This document shows positions 44,145 through 53,722 of a DNA stretch of 64,000 nt, piece by piece. Position numbers and translations under genes: made by a program. Position 1 is the first letter of the stretch; each line of letters begins with the position of its first letter. The notes beneath the pieces are model-generated. The model saw nothing but the letters and a program-made list of their open reading frames with translations, did not search any database and was not told the origin of the DNA. Source of the stretch: Mongoliimonas terrestris (GTDB lineage Bacteria; Pseudomonadota; Alphaproteobacteria; Rhizobiales; Pleomorphomonadaceae); NCBI RefSeq assembly GCF_001927285.1, contig NZ_MSIG01000006.1, positions 248,001 to 312,000 on the forward strand, in the 5' to 3' direction.

Positions 44145-44309
44145 TCAGGCCCGGGCCTTCTGGCCGGCGTGGCGCTGGCGCATCCATTCGGCGCGGCGCT
44201 CCTCGAACCAGCGCTTGAAGAAGGGATCCGCGTGCATGCGGCTGATCACCTCCCCGTCGCTGATCTTCCCGGCCTTCCAGCCCAACCAGATCTGCATATA
44301 GCTGGTCAT
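44145..44309 (-). CDS. 54-residue conserved-looking small protein
   Basis: ATG 44309 with GGGAGACGAG upstream. The sequence MTSYMQIWLGWKAGKISDGE is followed by an amphipathic, Arg-rich C-terminal helix (FKRWFEERRAEWMRQRHAGQ). Good ribosome site and high-GC codon use support it as a gene. Lies between pncB and a convergent terminator. Function unknown. Confidence 0.65.
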   Translation of the reverse strand: MTSYMQIWLGWKAGKISDGEVISRMHADPFFKRWFEERRAEWMRQRHAGQKARA

Positions 44310-44407
44310 CGTCTCGTCTCCCGTGGTGGTGGGTTACGCACACTCGACCTGGGGAAACGCGGCCATCCGCACGTGGTTCCGGCCACCGCCGCCCGACGGC
44401 AGAGAAT

Positions 44408-45709
44408 TCAGACCAGCACCTCGCGGTCCACCCGGCCCTTGGTGCCGAAGACCCGTAGGTAGCGGTCGATCTCCTCCCGGTCGCCGCTCGCCTTCGACGG
44501 ATTGTCGGAGAGCTTGACCGCGGGACGTCCGTTCACCTTCGTCACCTTGCAGACGACCGAGATCGGATCGAGGTCCGACCGGGGCTGGGGCGAGCAGCCG
44601 CGGAAGTCGTTGGTGAGGTTGGTACCCCAGCCGAAGCTCATGTTCACCCGGCCGTTGAAGTGCTGGAACACCGTCTCGATGGTGTCGATGTCGAGGCCGT
44701 CGGAGAACACCAGTAGCTTGTCGTGCGGATCCTGCCCCTTGGCGCGCCACCAGGCGATGATCTCCTCGCCGCCCTCGATCGGCGGCGCGCTGTCCGGACG
44801 AAAGCCCTTCCAGTTGGCCACCCAGTCGGGGGCGTCGCGCAGGAAGGCCGCAGTGCCGAACGCGTCCGGCAGCACGATGCGCAGGTTGCCGTCGTAAAGG
44901 TCGCGCCAGTCGCGCAGCACCCGGAACGGCGCCTCGCGCAGATCCTCGTCCGTGTTGGCGAGCGCGGCATAGACCATCGGCAGCTCGTGGGCGTTGGTGC
45001 CGATCGCCTCCAGGTCGCTCTTCATGGCGAGCGTGACGCTGGACGTGCCGATAAAGGCCTCCCCGAGGCCTTCCTTCAGCGCATTCACGCACCAGTCCTG
45101 CCACAGGTAGGAATGCCGGCGGCGGGTGCCGAAGTCCGCGATGCGCAGCCCGTCGAGCTTGCGCAGCCGCTCCACCTTCGACCAGAGCTTCGCCTTGGCG
45201 CGGGCATAGAGCACGTCAAGCTCGAATCGCCCCATGGATTTGAGGACGGCGCGGGAGCGCAGCTCGTTGATGATGGCGAGCGCCGGGATCTCCCACATGG
45301 TGGTGTGGGTCCACGGCCCGTGGAATTCGAGCACATACTGCCCGTCCTCGCGGCGAAGATCGTACTCGGGCAGCTGGAAGCCGCGCAGCCATTCCAGGAA
45401 GCGCGGCTCGAAGATCTGCCGGTTGCCGTAGAAGCTATTGCCGGCGAGCCAGATCCACTCCTTCTTGCCGAGGCGCAAGGTGCGGGCGTGGTCGAGCTGG
45501 GCGCGCAGCTCCCCTTCGTCGATCTCGTCGGCGAGGCGGACCTTCCGGTTGCGGTTGATCAGCGAGAAGGTGACGTCGACGTCCGCATAGCGCTTCCAGA
45601 TCAGCTGCAGCATGAGCAGCTTGTAGAAGTCGGTGTCCAGCAGGCTGCGCACGATCGGGTCCAGCTTCCAGCTGTGGTCCCACACCCGCTTGGCGATATC
45701 GATGGTCAT
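44408..45709 (-). CDS. pncB: nicotinate phosphoribosyltransferase
   Basis: 433 residues from ATG 45709. Family signatures are intact: [17 protein letters not shown] near the N-terminus, [12 protein letters not shown] and the [15 protein letters not shown] segment with the catalytic His, and a C-terminal [17 protein letters not shown] with [13 protein letters not shown]. It makes nicotinate mononucleotide in the NAD salvage (Preiss-Handler) pathway. Apparently monocistronic. Confidence 0.97.
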   Translation of the reverse strand: MTIDIAKRVWDHSWKLDPIVRSLLDTDFYKLLMLQLIWKRYADVDVTFSLINRNRKVRLADEIDEGELRAQLDHARTLRLGKKEWIWLAGNSFYGNRQIFEPRFLEWLRGFQLPEYDLRREDGQYVLEFHGPWTHTTMWEIPALAIINELRSRAVLKSMGRFELDVLYARAKAKLWSKVERLRKLDGLRIADFGTRRRHSYLWQDWCVNALKEGLGEAFIGTSSVTLAMKSDLEAIGTNAHELPMVYAALANTDEDLREAPFRVLRDWRDLYDGNLRIVLPDAFGTAAFLRDAPDWVANWKGFRPDSAPPIEGGEEIIAWWRAKGQDPHDKLLVFSDGLDIDTIETVFQHFNGRVNMSFGWGTNLTNDFRGCSPQPRSDLDPISVVCKVTKVNGRPAVKLSDNPSKASGDREEIDRYLRVFGTKGRVDREVLV

Positions 45710-45953
45710 GATGCGCCGCCTTCCCGGGACCCCCGAAGCCCCATGTCGCTCATTCGGCTTTCGCCGCGTCCGGCGCCGGGGCCGGCCGCGGCGGGCCGGC
45801 GCGGGCCGTCCGCTCCTGGGCTACGGATTATACCTGTCAGCGGCAATGGGCCACAGTTCGTTTCGCAGAGCACGGTCGTGCGAAGCGGGAACCTCAGCGC
45901 GCACAGGCGGTTCGGGATTCAAGACCGCCGAACGGCGTTGCGGAGAGATGATC

Positions 45954-46121
45954 ATGAAGCCCGAGCCCCCGACCCTGCAGCCGGATCCGCCGGAAGGCGA
46001 CCGGGACACCATCGAGCGCGAACTGGCGCGCCAGGACAAGGGGGCCGCGGACAAGGAGCGCAAGCCGGATGCCGACAAGACCCAGGCCGGCACGCCGGGG
46101 CCGGGCGCCTCAGGCAGCTGA
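45954..46121 (+). CDS. small disordered charged protein
   Basis: 55 residues from ATG 45954 (GGAGAG six bases upstream; ATG 45948 is too close to it). Rich in Pro, Asp, Lys and Glu (PPEGDRDTIERELARQDKGA), predicted disordered. Function unknown. Confidence 0.45.
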   Translation: MKPEPPTLQPDPPEGDRDTIERELARQDKGAADKERKPDADKTQAGTPGPGASGS

Positions 46122-46167
46122 CCGTGGCTCAAAGCCCGGCACGCCCGCTGAGGTCCGCGTCAGGCGG

Positions 46168-46341
46168 TCAGAACAGCGCGCTTCCGGCGCGCCAGATGCC
46201 GGCCCACATCAGCGCGGAAACGCCGAACGCGCCCGCCAGCCACCACGCGCGATGGGCGGAGCGTTCCTCCTCGGCGTCGAGGCGACGAACCTGGACGCGG
46301 GCTTCGGACGGCGGATTGCGCAGGGACGAGACGTGGGACAT
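46168..46341 (-). CDS. 57-residue single-span membrane protein
   Basis: ATG 46341 with AGGAG eight bases upstream. A charged N-terminus (NPPSEARVQVRRLDAEEERS) is followed by one span (WWLAGAFGVSALMWAGIW). A good ribosome site supports it. Function unknown. Confidence 0.6.
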   Translation of the reverse strand: MSHVSSLRNPPSEARVQVRRLDAEEERSAHRAWWLAGAFGVSALMWAGIWRAGSALF

Positions 46342-46639
46342 GGACCGAACTCCTGATCGGCACCATCATTCCAGGCGCGGGTTTCCTTCTTCCGAACACA
46401 TTCGTTCGAATTCGATCCGTGTTCGCCACACTTTCGACATGGTGAATCGTTGATTACTGCAATTCGCATATTTACCGGCGAGAGCTGGTTCGCAAGCGTC
46501 GCTGGCTCATCCGTGGCCGGTTTGGCCGGTTCGGATGCCGGAAACGCAATAAACAGACGCGCATCACCTGTTTGGATGATGGCCAGCCGAATTTAATTTG
46601 TATGCGTATTGCACCTCCATCAGACCATGAGGCGCACAC

Positions 46640-46867
46640 GTGGCCGTGCAAGACCGAAGCGAAAAGCGATCGATCCGCGAAACCCCGACCGAAGCCGACC
46701 TTGAGATCGCCCAGGACCACCTGCGCGCCGTCGAGGAGGACGTGAAACTGCGGGGCGAAAAGCCGGCGCAGTACCGGGCGGCCGTCCAGGCCGCGCGCGC
46801 CCGGATCGAAACGATCAAGTTCATTCTGGCAACCGGGCGTCCCAACCGCTCCGGTTTCCGCCACTAG
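46640..46867 (+). CDS. small helical protein
   Basis: 75 residues from GTG 46640 with GAGG upstream. Mostly one or two charged helices (PTEADLEIAQDHLRAVEEDV; YRAAVQAARARIETIKFIL). Its stop codon lies inside a large hairpin. Function unknown. Confidence 0.55.
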   Translation: MAVQDRSEKRSIRETPTEADLEIAQDHLRAVEEDVKLRGEKPAQYRAAVQAARARIETIKFILATGRPNRSGFRH

Positions 46868-46922
46868 AGCATTCTCCGCCTAAGTCGTCGGGCACCGCCC
46901 CCGACTTGGCCGGAGAATGCTC
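46867..46922. repeat. large imperfect intergenic hairpin
   Basis: Outer perfect stem of 12 bases GAGCATTCTCCG / CGGAGAATGCTC, inner stem AAGTCG / CGACTT. No U-run follows, so it is more likely an extragenic palindrome than a terminator. Confidence 0.6.
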
Positions 46923-47013
46923 CAGCCGACTGCCCTGCCAGGGACACCGCCCGCCGACCGACGGTTCCGTTCGGACCGGCGGGCGCGTGTCCGGATGGTG
47001 CCGGCAATCGGGA

Positions 47014-47208
47014 TCATCCGGCGAGATCCATGCCGATCCGGGCGTGGGCTTCAGCCCGGGCCGCCTGCAGGGCCAGATGGTCCATGCCGGTCACCCGTCC
47101 TTCGCGGACGGTGCCGGTCGCCCGGTGCAGGACGCGGACGAAGGTGAGGTTGCGCGCCGGATAGACCGCGCATTCTTCAATGAGGTCCGGCGTGATGATT
47201 CGGTCCAT
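47014..47208 (-). CDS. small protein downstream of the P-type ATPase
   Basis: 64 residues from ATG 47208 with GGAG upstream. Short alpha/beta sequence (RIITPDLIEECAVYPARNLT, then an Ala-rich helix). It starts 41 bases after the ATPase stop on the same strand. Function unknown. Confidence 0.5.
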   Translation of the reverse strand: MDRIITPDLIEECAVYPARNLTFVRVLHRATGTVREGRVTGMDHLALQAARAEAHARIGMDLAG

Positions 47209-47249
47209 GATGGTCGAGCTCCAATCGGGTTTATCCCACCGATGCCCGA

Positions 47250-49475
47250 TCACACCACGCCCGCCCCGCCCTGACTGTGAGTTGGCTCACGAAACGCCCA
47301 AGCCGGCTTCCCACTCGCCGCCGCAGCTGACGGCCGCCATCCGAGCAGCCGCATTGCATTGGCCGTCACCAGCACGGTGGCGCCCGTGTCGGCCAGGATG
47401 GCCGGCCAGAGGCCCGTGACGCCGAGCACGGTCGTCACCAGGAAGAGGGCCTTCAGGCCGAGCGCCACCGCGATGTTCTGCCGGATGTTGGCCATCACGG
47501 CGCGGGAAAGCGCCACTATGTCGGCAAGGTCCGTGACGCGCCCGTGCAGGATGGCCGCGTCGGCGGTCTCCAGCGCGACGTCGGTTCCCCCGCCCATGGC
47601 GATGCCCACGTGAGCGGCCGCCAGCGCCGGGGCGTCGTTGATGCCGTCACCGACCTTGCCCACCACGGCGCCCTCCGACCGGAGCGCCATCACGATCGCC
47701 CGCTTGTCGTCGGGCATCAGGCCCGCCCGTACCTCGATGCCGAGATCCGACCCGACCGCCTCCGCGCTCGCCAAGGTGTCGCCGGTCAGCATCAGCGGCC
47801 GGATTCCAGCGGCCCGCAGGCGGTCAAGCCCGTCGCGGGCGTCGACGCGCGGCTCGTCGCGAACCGCGATCGCGCCGGCGATCCGGCCGTTCGCCACCAG
47901 CACCGCCAACGACTTGCCCGTCCGTTGCAGGCTCGCGACGGCAGCCGCCTCCGTTTCGCCAAGCGCGCACCGCCGCGCCGCCGCTTCGGGCGAGCCAAGG
48001 AAGAACGCGACACCGCCGACCTTGCCCTCCACCCCCTCCCCCGGAACCGCCCGCGCCGCGCCGGCCGGCGGCAGCGGGACGCGCTCTTCGGTCGCCGCCG
48101 CCAGGATGGCGACCGCGAACGGATGGCTCGACCCGGCCTCCAGGGCCGCCGCCAGCGAGAGCACCGTCGTCCGCTCCGCCGAGAAGGCCAGCACGTCGGT
48201 GACGCGCGGCCGGCCCTCCGTGAGCGTCCCGGTCTTGTCCAGCGCCATCACGGTTACGCGACCGACCGTCTCCAGCACCGCGCCGCCCTTCATCAGGAGG
48301 CCTCGCCGGGCACCGGCCGACAGGCCCGCCGCCACCGCCGCCGGCGTCGAGATGACGAGCGCGCACGGGCAGCCGATCAGGAGCAGCGCGAGGCCCTTGT
48401 AGATCCAGTCCGACCAGTCGCCGCCGGCAAGGAGCGGCGGCGCGACGGCCACCAGGGCCGCAAGCGCCATGATGGCCGGCGTATAGGCCCGCGCGAAGCG
48501 GTCGATGATGCGTTCGGTCGGCGCCCGGCTCTCCTGCGCCTCCGCGACCAGACGGACGATGCGCGCGATGGTGTTGTCCTCCGCGGCGGCGGTCACCCGC
48601 ACCCGAAGCACGCCGGCGCCGTTCACCGTGCCGGCGAACACGCTGTCGCCCTTTGCCTTGGCGCGCGGCATGCTCTCGCCGGTCACGGGAGCCTCGTCCA
48701 CATGGCTGGCGCCGTCCTCCACCGTTCCGTCGGCCGGAAGACGGTCGCCGGGGCGCACCAGGATGACCGTGCCGATGGCGAGCGCCTCCACCGGCACGTC
48801 CTCAACCGCGCCGTTCCGTTCCACCCGCGCCGTCTTCGGCACGAGCCCGACGAGGCTGGAGATGCTGGCCCGCGCGCGTGCGGCCGCGATCCCTTCCAGC
48901 ACCTCCCCGACCAGGAAGAGGAACACCACCACGGCGGCCTCTTCGGCCGCGCCGATCAGCACCGCGCCGACGGCCGCCACCGTCATCAGCGTCTCGATCG
49001 AAAAGGGGCTGCCGGCCAGCGCCGCCATGACGGCCCGCCGGGCGATCGGCACCAGGCCGATGGCGAGCGCCAGCAGGAAGGCGGGCGTCGCCAGCGACGG
49101 CGCCAGCACGCCGAACGCGGTCGCGATCGCAAGCGCGACGCCGGATGCTGCTGCCGGCCGCACCTTCGGGGCATTCCACCAGGGCGCGTCCACGATGTCC
49201 GCCGCGTGGGCATGGGCATGCGCATGGTCGTGGCCGGCCGCTTTCCCGCCGTCGTCCAGGCGGGACGTCGGATAGCCGAGGCGGCCGATGCTGCGGGCGA
49301 GCGCCCGCATGTCCGCGTCGTCGCCGTGCGTTACCACCATGGTGGCGGCGGTGACCGACACCATGACCGCCTCCACCCCGGGCACCCGCAGCGCCGCCGT
49401 CTCCACCTTGGCGGCGCACGAGGCGCAATCCATTCCTTCCACTCGGAAGCGGGTTCGATTCTCGGTCTGCGACAT
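47250..49475 (-). CDS. heavy-metal P1B-type ATPase (Zn/Cd/Pb, ZntA/CadA-like)
   Basis: 741 residues from ATG 49475. An N-terminal HMA domain has GMDCASC (Cys17 and Cys20), followed by a His-rich linker (HDHAHAHAHA). The core has CPCALVIST in TM6 (~366-372), phosphorylation motif DKTGTLTEG (~408), SHPFAVAIL (HP locus) and GDGINDAPALAAAHVGIAMG. CPC plus the His-rich linker fits export of Zn, Cd or Pb. Divergent from a MerR regulator with a matching operator, so expression is likely metal-induced. Confidence 0.95.
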   Translation of the reverse strand: MSQTENRTRFRVEGMDCASCAAKVETAALRVPGVEAVMVSVTAATMVVTHGDDADMRALARSIGRLGYPTSRLDDGGKAAGHDHAHAHAHAADIVDAPWWNAPKVRPAAASGVALAIATAFGVLAPSLATPAFLLALAIGLVPIARRAVMAALAGSPFSIETLMTVAAVGAVLIGAAEEAAVVVFLFLVGEVLEGIAAARARASISSLVGLVPKTARVERNGAVEDVPVEALAIGTVILVRPGDRLPADGTVEDGASHVDEAPVTGESMPRAKAKGDSVFAGTVNGAGVLRVRVTAAAEDNTIARIVRLVAEAQESRAPTERIIDRFARAYTPAIMALAALVAVAPPLLAGGDWSDWIYKGLALLLIGCPCALVISTPAAVAAGLSAGARRGLLMKGGAVLETVGRVTVMALDKTGTLTEGRPRVTDVLAFSAERTTVLSLAAALEAGSSHPFAVAILAAATEERVPLPPAGAARAVPGEGVEGKVGGVAFFLGSPEAAARRCALGETEAAAVASLQRTGKSLAVLVANGRIAGAIAVRDEPRVDARDGLDRLRAAGIRPLMLTGDTLASAEAVGSDLGIEVRAGLMPDDKRAIVMALRSEGAVVGKVGDGINDAPALAAAHVGIAMGGGTDVALETADAAILHGRVTDLADIVALSRAVMANIRQNIAVALGLKALFLVTTVLGVTGLWPAILADTGATVLVTANAMRLLGWRPSAAAASGKPAWAFREPTHSQGGAGVV

Positions 49476-49508
49476 GCGTCTCTGCGCCCTTGCGAAAGCC
49501 ATGGGGCG

Positions 49509-49539
49509 ACCGTACTTCCTCTAGTCGCTAGAGGAGCAA
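49509..49539 (-). promoter_or_regulatory. MerR-type operator/promoter for the metal ATPase
   Basis: On the minus strand TTGCTC (49539-49534), a 19-base spacer, TACGGT (49514-49509). The spacer holds a perfect palindrome CCTCTAG-TCG-CTAGAGG (49518-49534). The overlong spacer is the hallmark of promoters twisted open by MerR activators. Confidence 0.8.
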
Positions 49540-49546
49540 GAGCAAA

Positions 49547-49987
49547 ATGCGCCAGAACCTGTCGATCGGCGAAGCGGCGCGCGAAAGCGGCGTGAAGGTG
49601 CCGACCATCCGCTACTACGAGCAGATCGGCCTCCTGCCGGAGCCGCCGCGCACGGAGGGCAACCGCCGGCTCTACGACGACGGTCACCTCAGCCGGCTCG
49701 CCTTCATCCGCCACGCCCGCGAGCTCGGCTTCGAGCTCGACGCCATCCGGACCCTGCTCGACCTGCAGGACAATCCGGGCCAGTCCTGCTCGCCGGCCGA
49801 TTCGATCGCCCGCGTCCGGCTCGGCGAGGTGGACCGGCGGATCGCCCGCCTGACCGCGTTAAAGGACGAACTCCAGCGCATGATCGACGGCTGCAGCCAC
49901 GGGACGGTGGCGGACTGCCGGGTGATCGAGGTGCTGACCGAGCCGCTCGGCGCGGCCGGGTCCGGCAATCCCTCAGTCGGCGGATAG
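49547..49987 (+). CDS. MerR-family metal-responsive regulator (ZntR/CadR/PbrR-like)
   Basis: 146 residues. The winged-helix N-terminus LSIGEAARESGVKVPTIRYYEQIGLL and the coiled-coil dimer helix (DEL.RMIDGCSHG) are typical. A Cys in GQSCSPAD plus the two Cys in MIDGCSHGTVADCRV fit the Cys-x8-9-Cys metal-binding loop of ZntR/CadR/PbrR proteins. It starts 72 bases from the ATPase gene on the other strand, sharing the palindromic operator. Confidence 0.93.
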   Translation: MRQNLSIGEAARESGVKVPTIRYYEQIGLLPEPPRTEGNRRLYDDGHLSRLAFIRHARELGFELDAIRTLLDLQDNPGQSCSPADSIARVRLGEVDRRIARLTALKDELQRMIDGCSHGTVADCRVIEVLTEPLGAAGSGNPSVGG

Positions 49988-50006
49988 ACGCTGCGGCGTC
50001 GGCCGC

Positions 50007-50528
50007 CTACCGCGAGTCGCGCCGTGCCTGTCCGGCCTTGACGAACTGGGACACTCGGCCGACCTCCATGGGCTCGGCGATGCGCTCGCGCCGGCTGCTG
50101 GGCTTCGCCCGCATGCCCTTGCCGGCCGTCCGCCCGGGACCGGGACGGCTCGGCCGAAAGGCTGCCTGCCGCATCTCCAGCGCCCGCTCGGCATTGTCCA
50201 CGAGCGCAGCGCGGGCAGCGAACGACCGGCGCCGGGTCTGCTCCTTGTTGAGCCGCTGAACGGCGGCCGACAGCACCGTCACCTTCTGCCGGGTGCCGCG
50301 ATCGTCGCTCGCCGCACGGGCGCCGGCCGGCGCCGCCTTGCCGCGCATCTCGCGTCGCTGGCGTTCGGCGATCGTACGGGCACGATCGCGCCGCTCGCGA
50401 AGCTGGCCGAGCACGTCGCCGAGTTCGCCGTCGGCAAGGTCCTTCAGGGCCGGATAATGGGACTTGTCCACGAGGGCGGCTTCGTCATCGGTGAGGTGCC
50501 GCCGTTCGGCGCGCCGGGTGTTTGCCAC
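50007..50528 (-). CDS. basic coiled-coil protein, unknown function
   Basis: 173 residues from GTG 50528 with AAGGAGA upstream. Very basic (RERRDRARTIAERQRREMRG; RLNKEQTRRRSFAARAALVD), helical, with a disordered basic tail. Nucleic-acid binding is plausible but no domain is recognised. Confidence 0.65.
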   Translation of the reverse strand: MANTRRAERRHLTDDEAALVDKSHYPALKDLADGELGDVLGQLRERRDRARTIAERQRREMRGKAAPAGARAASDDRGTRQKVTVLSAAVQRLNKEQTRRRSFAARAALVDNAERALEMRQAAFRPSRPGPGRTAGKGMRAKPSSRRERIAEPMEVGRVSQFVKAGQARRDSR

Positions 50529-50750
50529 GAGTCTTCTCCTTGTTGCCCCGGACCAACGCCACGCTTGTGGCAAGGTTGCGCAGCTCAGGATCGGGCCGGC
50601 GAAGCCGTCCCGCATCGCTGGGGATGATCGGCCGCTCGCCCTAAGATGGCCGCATGGATTGGGTCTGGATCCGTCCATGGCCCCCGGCCCGGGCCCGCGG
50701 GTCCCACCGGCTCCGGGGATCGGCGCGTCTCCGCACGAGAGGTTTGCCTG

Positions 50751-50984
50751 ATGTGGGTTGTCCTTCTGGTGAGTATCCATCTGCTGCTCGGGCCCGACGT
50801 GTCCGTGGTGGGCAACTTCGGCCCCTACCGCGACCGCGATTCCTGCGAGAACGACCTCAATGGCGTGCGCGCGGAGTTCTCCGACGAGGACACGGCCGCG
50901 TGGCGCCGGGGCGAACTCGTCGTCTTCTGCATCAAGGTCTCCGACTACCGCGACCTCGCCACCCCGGAACCCGGCGGCGGCTGA
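50751..50984 (+). CDS. small membrane-anchored or exported protein
   Basis: 77 residues from ATG 50751 with AGAGG upstream. A short hydrophobic N-terminus (WVVLLVSIHLLLGPDVSVVG) precedes a soluble part with two Cys (RDSCENDL and VVFCIKV). Function unknown. Confidence 0.6.
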   Translation: MWVVLLVSIHLLLGPDVSVVGNFGPYRDRDSCENDLNGVRAEFSDEDTAAWRRGELVVFCIKVSDYRDLATPEPGGG

Positions 50985-51024
50985 GCCGGCGCGGGCAGGG
51001 CGAAGCAAGGGGCCGCGGGAAAGC

Positions 51025-51700
51025 GTGGGTGGTCCGGCTGAACCGGACCATGACGAGGGCGAGCGGGTCGACGCGCTAGCACTCAGTTTTCCCGGAATTT
51101 ACGCCCTCCCCCACCCTCCTCGGCCGTCATGGTCCGCGCAGGCGGACCACCCACGCATTTTACCAAGCACCGACCGAGGGTAAGGGTGGGTGGTCCGGCT
51201 GAACCGGACCATGACGAGGGCGAGCGGGTGGAAGCGCTAACACCCACCTCTCCCGCAGTCTGCGCCCTTCCCCCACCCTCCTCCATCGTCATGGTCCGCG
51301 CAGGCGGACCACCCACGCATTTTTCCAAGCACCGACCGAGGGTAAGCGTGGGTGGTCCGGCTGAACCGGACCATGACGAGGGCGAGCGGGTGGAAGCGCT
51401 AACACCCACCTCTCCCGCACTCTGCGCCCTTCCCCCACCCTCCTCCATCGTCATGGTCCGCGCAGGCGGACCACCCACGCATTTTACCAAGCACCGACCG
51501 AGGGTAAGGGTGGGTGGTCCGGCTGAACCGGACCATGACGAGGGCGAGCGGGTGGAAGCGCTAACACCCACCTCTCCCGCAGTCTGCGCCTCTCCCCTAC
51601 CCTCCTCCATCGTCATGGTCCGCGCAGGCGGACCACCCACGCATTTCACCAAGCACCGACCGAGAGAAGGCGTGGGTGGTCCGGCTGAACCGGCGACACC
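51025..51700. repeat. tandem 162-bp units of paired REP-like palindromes
   Basis: The start of the unit (GTGGGTGGTCCGGCTGAACC) recurs at 51025, 51186, 51348, 51510 and 51672, giving spacings of 161, 162, 162 and 162 bases. Each unit has a palindrome GGTCCGG-CTGAA-CCGGACC followed ~100 bases later by its inverted relative GGTCCGC-GCAG-GCGGACC; the flanking bases are reverse complements. The pair resembles BIME arrangements. Because 162 is a multiple of three, long repetitive ORFs appear on both strands; they are not genes. Confidence 0.9.
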
Positions 51701-51906
51701 CGATCCGACATCGGGGAATAAAGGCTGGACTTGCCCGGTAGACGCGGCATGAAGAGGGCCGGGGTCCAGGATCCACCGGTTTCAACCATGGGCGCGGCGG
51801 AGGCGGTCGCCTGGCGCCTTTGGGGCGAAACCGGATCGGGACCACGGGAAGACGGTCGATCGGCCAGGGGGGCCGGTCCGCCGTCAGGTGTTGCCGGAGT
51901 GAAATC

Positions 51907-52164
51907 ATGCGTCTGTTCGGCGTGAAGAAGATCGAGAGCGACACGCTCGTTGCCGCTCCACCCATCGTCCTGGTGGTGGAAGAGACCCCGGAAGCCGCCC
52001 TCAGGGCCTTCTCCACGGCGGTACCGGCTGCCCAGGTGATCGGCCATGCCGTGCTCACCGACCGCTGGGAGGTGGAGGACCTCGGTCCGCACGCCGGTCC
52101 GGAGACCGCCGGATCGGTTTTCATGGACGGAATCCGGATCGGCAAGCCCTCCTATTCCGCCTGA
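51907..52164 (+). CDS. small protein, unknown function
   Basis: 85 residues from ATG 51907 with GGAG seven bases upstream. A compact alpha/beta sequence (PIVLVVEETPEAALRAFSTA, QVIGHAVLTDRWEVEDLG). No family recognised. Lies downstream of the tandem repeats. Confidence 0.6.
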   Translation: MRLFGVKKIESDTLVAAPPIVLVVEETPEAALRAFSTAVPAAQVIGHAVLTDRWEVEDLGPHAGPETAGSVFMDGIRIGKPSYSA

Positions 52165-52322
52165 CCGACCGCGCCGCAACGGCCTCGGCTGCGAAAATGT
52201 GCAGCTTGATCAAGACATATGCTGGATAATGTGTAGCTTTGTTGCCGTGGTCCGGCGTCCGAGTCGACGCGTTGGCCCGCTCCATCCCTGCGCGTCGCTG
52301 CGAAGAGAGTCGAGATCCGACC

Positions 52323-53573
52323 GTGAGAATTGCTGTCCAGGCGCTGGGGACCCGTGGTGATATCCAACCGTTCCTCGCCCTCGCGATCGCCCTGAAGGCG
52401 CGCGGCCACACGGTCAGCTTCGCCACCGATCAGCGTTTCGCCCCCCTCATCGCACGCTACGGCATCGCCACCCGGCCGCTTCCGGGCGACCTCATCGATC
52501 TCATGGAGACGCCCGCCGGCCGGCGCGGGCTCACCGGCGGCGTCCTTGCCAAGCGTGCGCTCCTGAAGGCCGTCCGCCCGGCGATCCGCGCGCAGCTCGA
52601 TGCCCAGGCGGCGGCGGTGGAGAACCCGGAGGCGATCGTCTACCACCCGAAGGCGATCGGCGCCCGGCATCTGGCCGAGCGCCTCGGGATCCCGGCCTTC
52701 GTGGCCCTGCCGATTCCCGCCCTGACGCCGACCCGCGCCTTCCCCTCCCCGCTTCTGCCCTTTCGCACCCTCGGCCCGTTCAACGCGCTCAGCCACCGGC
52801 TGGTGGCGGGCGCCGAGCGCTGGCTGTTCGGCGCGGAGATCGCCGCCTTTCGGGCAAACCTCGGGTTGACCGGACGGCTGAGCCGTCATCCCGTGACGAC
52901 GCTCTACGCCTACAGCCCTCTCCTGGTGCCGACGCCGGCAGACTTCGGCCCCGACGTGGTGGTCACCGGATCCTGGGACCTCGTCGAGACGCCCGACTGG
53001 ACGCCTCCGCCCGCGCTGGAGGCGTTTCTTTCGGCCGGGCCGCCGCCCGTCTATATCGGCTTCGGCAGCATGCCGGCCCGCGATCCCGTGGCGCTTGCCA
53101 ACCTCGCCGTGGAGGCGCTGCTGCGCACCCGCACCCGCGGTCTGCTCGCCACCGGCTGGGGCGGCCTGGAACCCGGACGGCTGCCGCCCGGCGTCTACGC
53201 GCTCGGCGAGGCGCCGCACGACTGGCTGTTTCCCCGCATGGCGGCCGCCGTGCACCACGGCGGCGCCGGCACCACCATGGCGAGCCTCCGCGCCGGCCTG
53301 CCGACGATCATCTGCCCGGTGCTCGGCGACCAGCCCTTCTGGGCCCGGCACGTGGAAGCCCTGAAGGTCGGCCTCTCGCCCGGCCGGTTGAATAGCCTCA
53401 CCGTCAAGAGCCTGGCGCGCGCCATCGACACAGCCGTGGAGGACATCGCCATGCGCCGGCGCGCCATCCTGCTCGCCCGCGACCTCCTCCTGGCGCCGTC
53501 CGGCACTACGCGCGCCGCCGAGGCGATCGAGGCCCGCGTCCCGTCCCCCCGCACCGCCCCCGCGCAGCGCTGA
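52323..53573 (+). CDS. UGT/MGT-like glycosyltransferase (GT1/GT28 fold)
   Basis: 416 residues from GTG 52323. The N-terminal domain starts MRIAVQALGTRGDIQPFLALA as in sterol/antibiotic glucosyltransferases. The C-terminal domain has AAAVHHGGAGTTMASLRAGLPTI with the donor-binding His and GDQPFWARHVE. It probably glycosylates a small lipophilic acceptor or a membrane lipid. No pathway partner adjoins it. Confidence 0.9.
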   Translation: MRIAVQALGTRGDIQPFLALAIALKARGHTVSFATDQRFAPLIARYGIATRPLPGDLIDLMETPAGRRGLTGGVLAKRALLKAVRPAIRAQLDAQAAAVENPEAIVYHPKAIGARHLAERLGIPAFVALPIPALTPTRAFPSPLLPFRTLGPFNALSHRLVAGAERWLFGAEIAAFRANLGLTGRLSRHPVTTLYAYSPLLVPTPADFGPDVVVTGSWDLVETPDWTPPPALEAFLSAGPPPVYIGFGSMPARDPVALANLAVEALLRTRTRGLLATGWGGLEPGRLPPGVYALGEAPHDWLFPRMAAAVHHGGAGTTMASLRAGLPTIICPVLGDQPFWARHVEALKVGLSPGRLNSLTVKSLARAIDTAVEDIAMRRRAILLARDLLLAPSGTTRAAEAIEARVPSPRTAPAQR

Positions 53574-53722
53574 GCATCCGCCCGCTGCGCGTCCACCGCG
53601 CACGGGAACGCGCCCTCCGGTCCTGAAGTCTTGTCCCGACCACGCCCGCGTTCCTCCCGGACTGTTGGCTACAGCCCGCTCTCGATCCGCGCTTTCCTTC
53701 GCGGCGAAGAGGACGACGGGCC

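Noticed and set aside
51083..51752. Long ORFs with 54-residue tandem repeats on both strands
   Set aside because: Produced by the 162-bp DNA repeat, whose length is a multiple of three; no start signals or domain.
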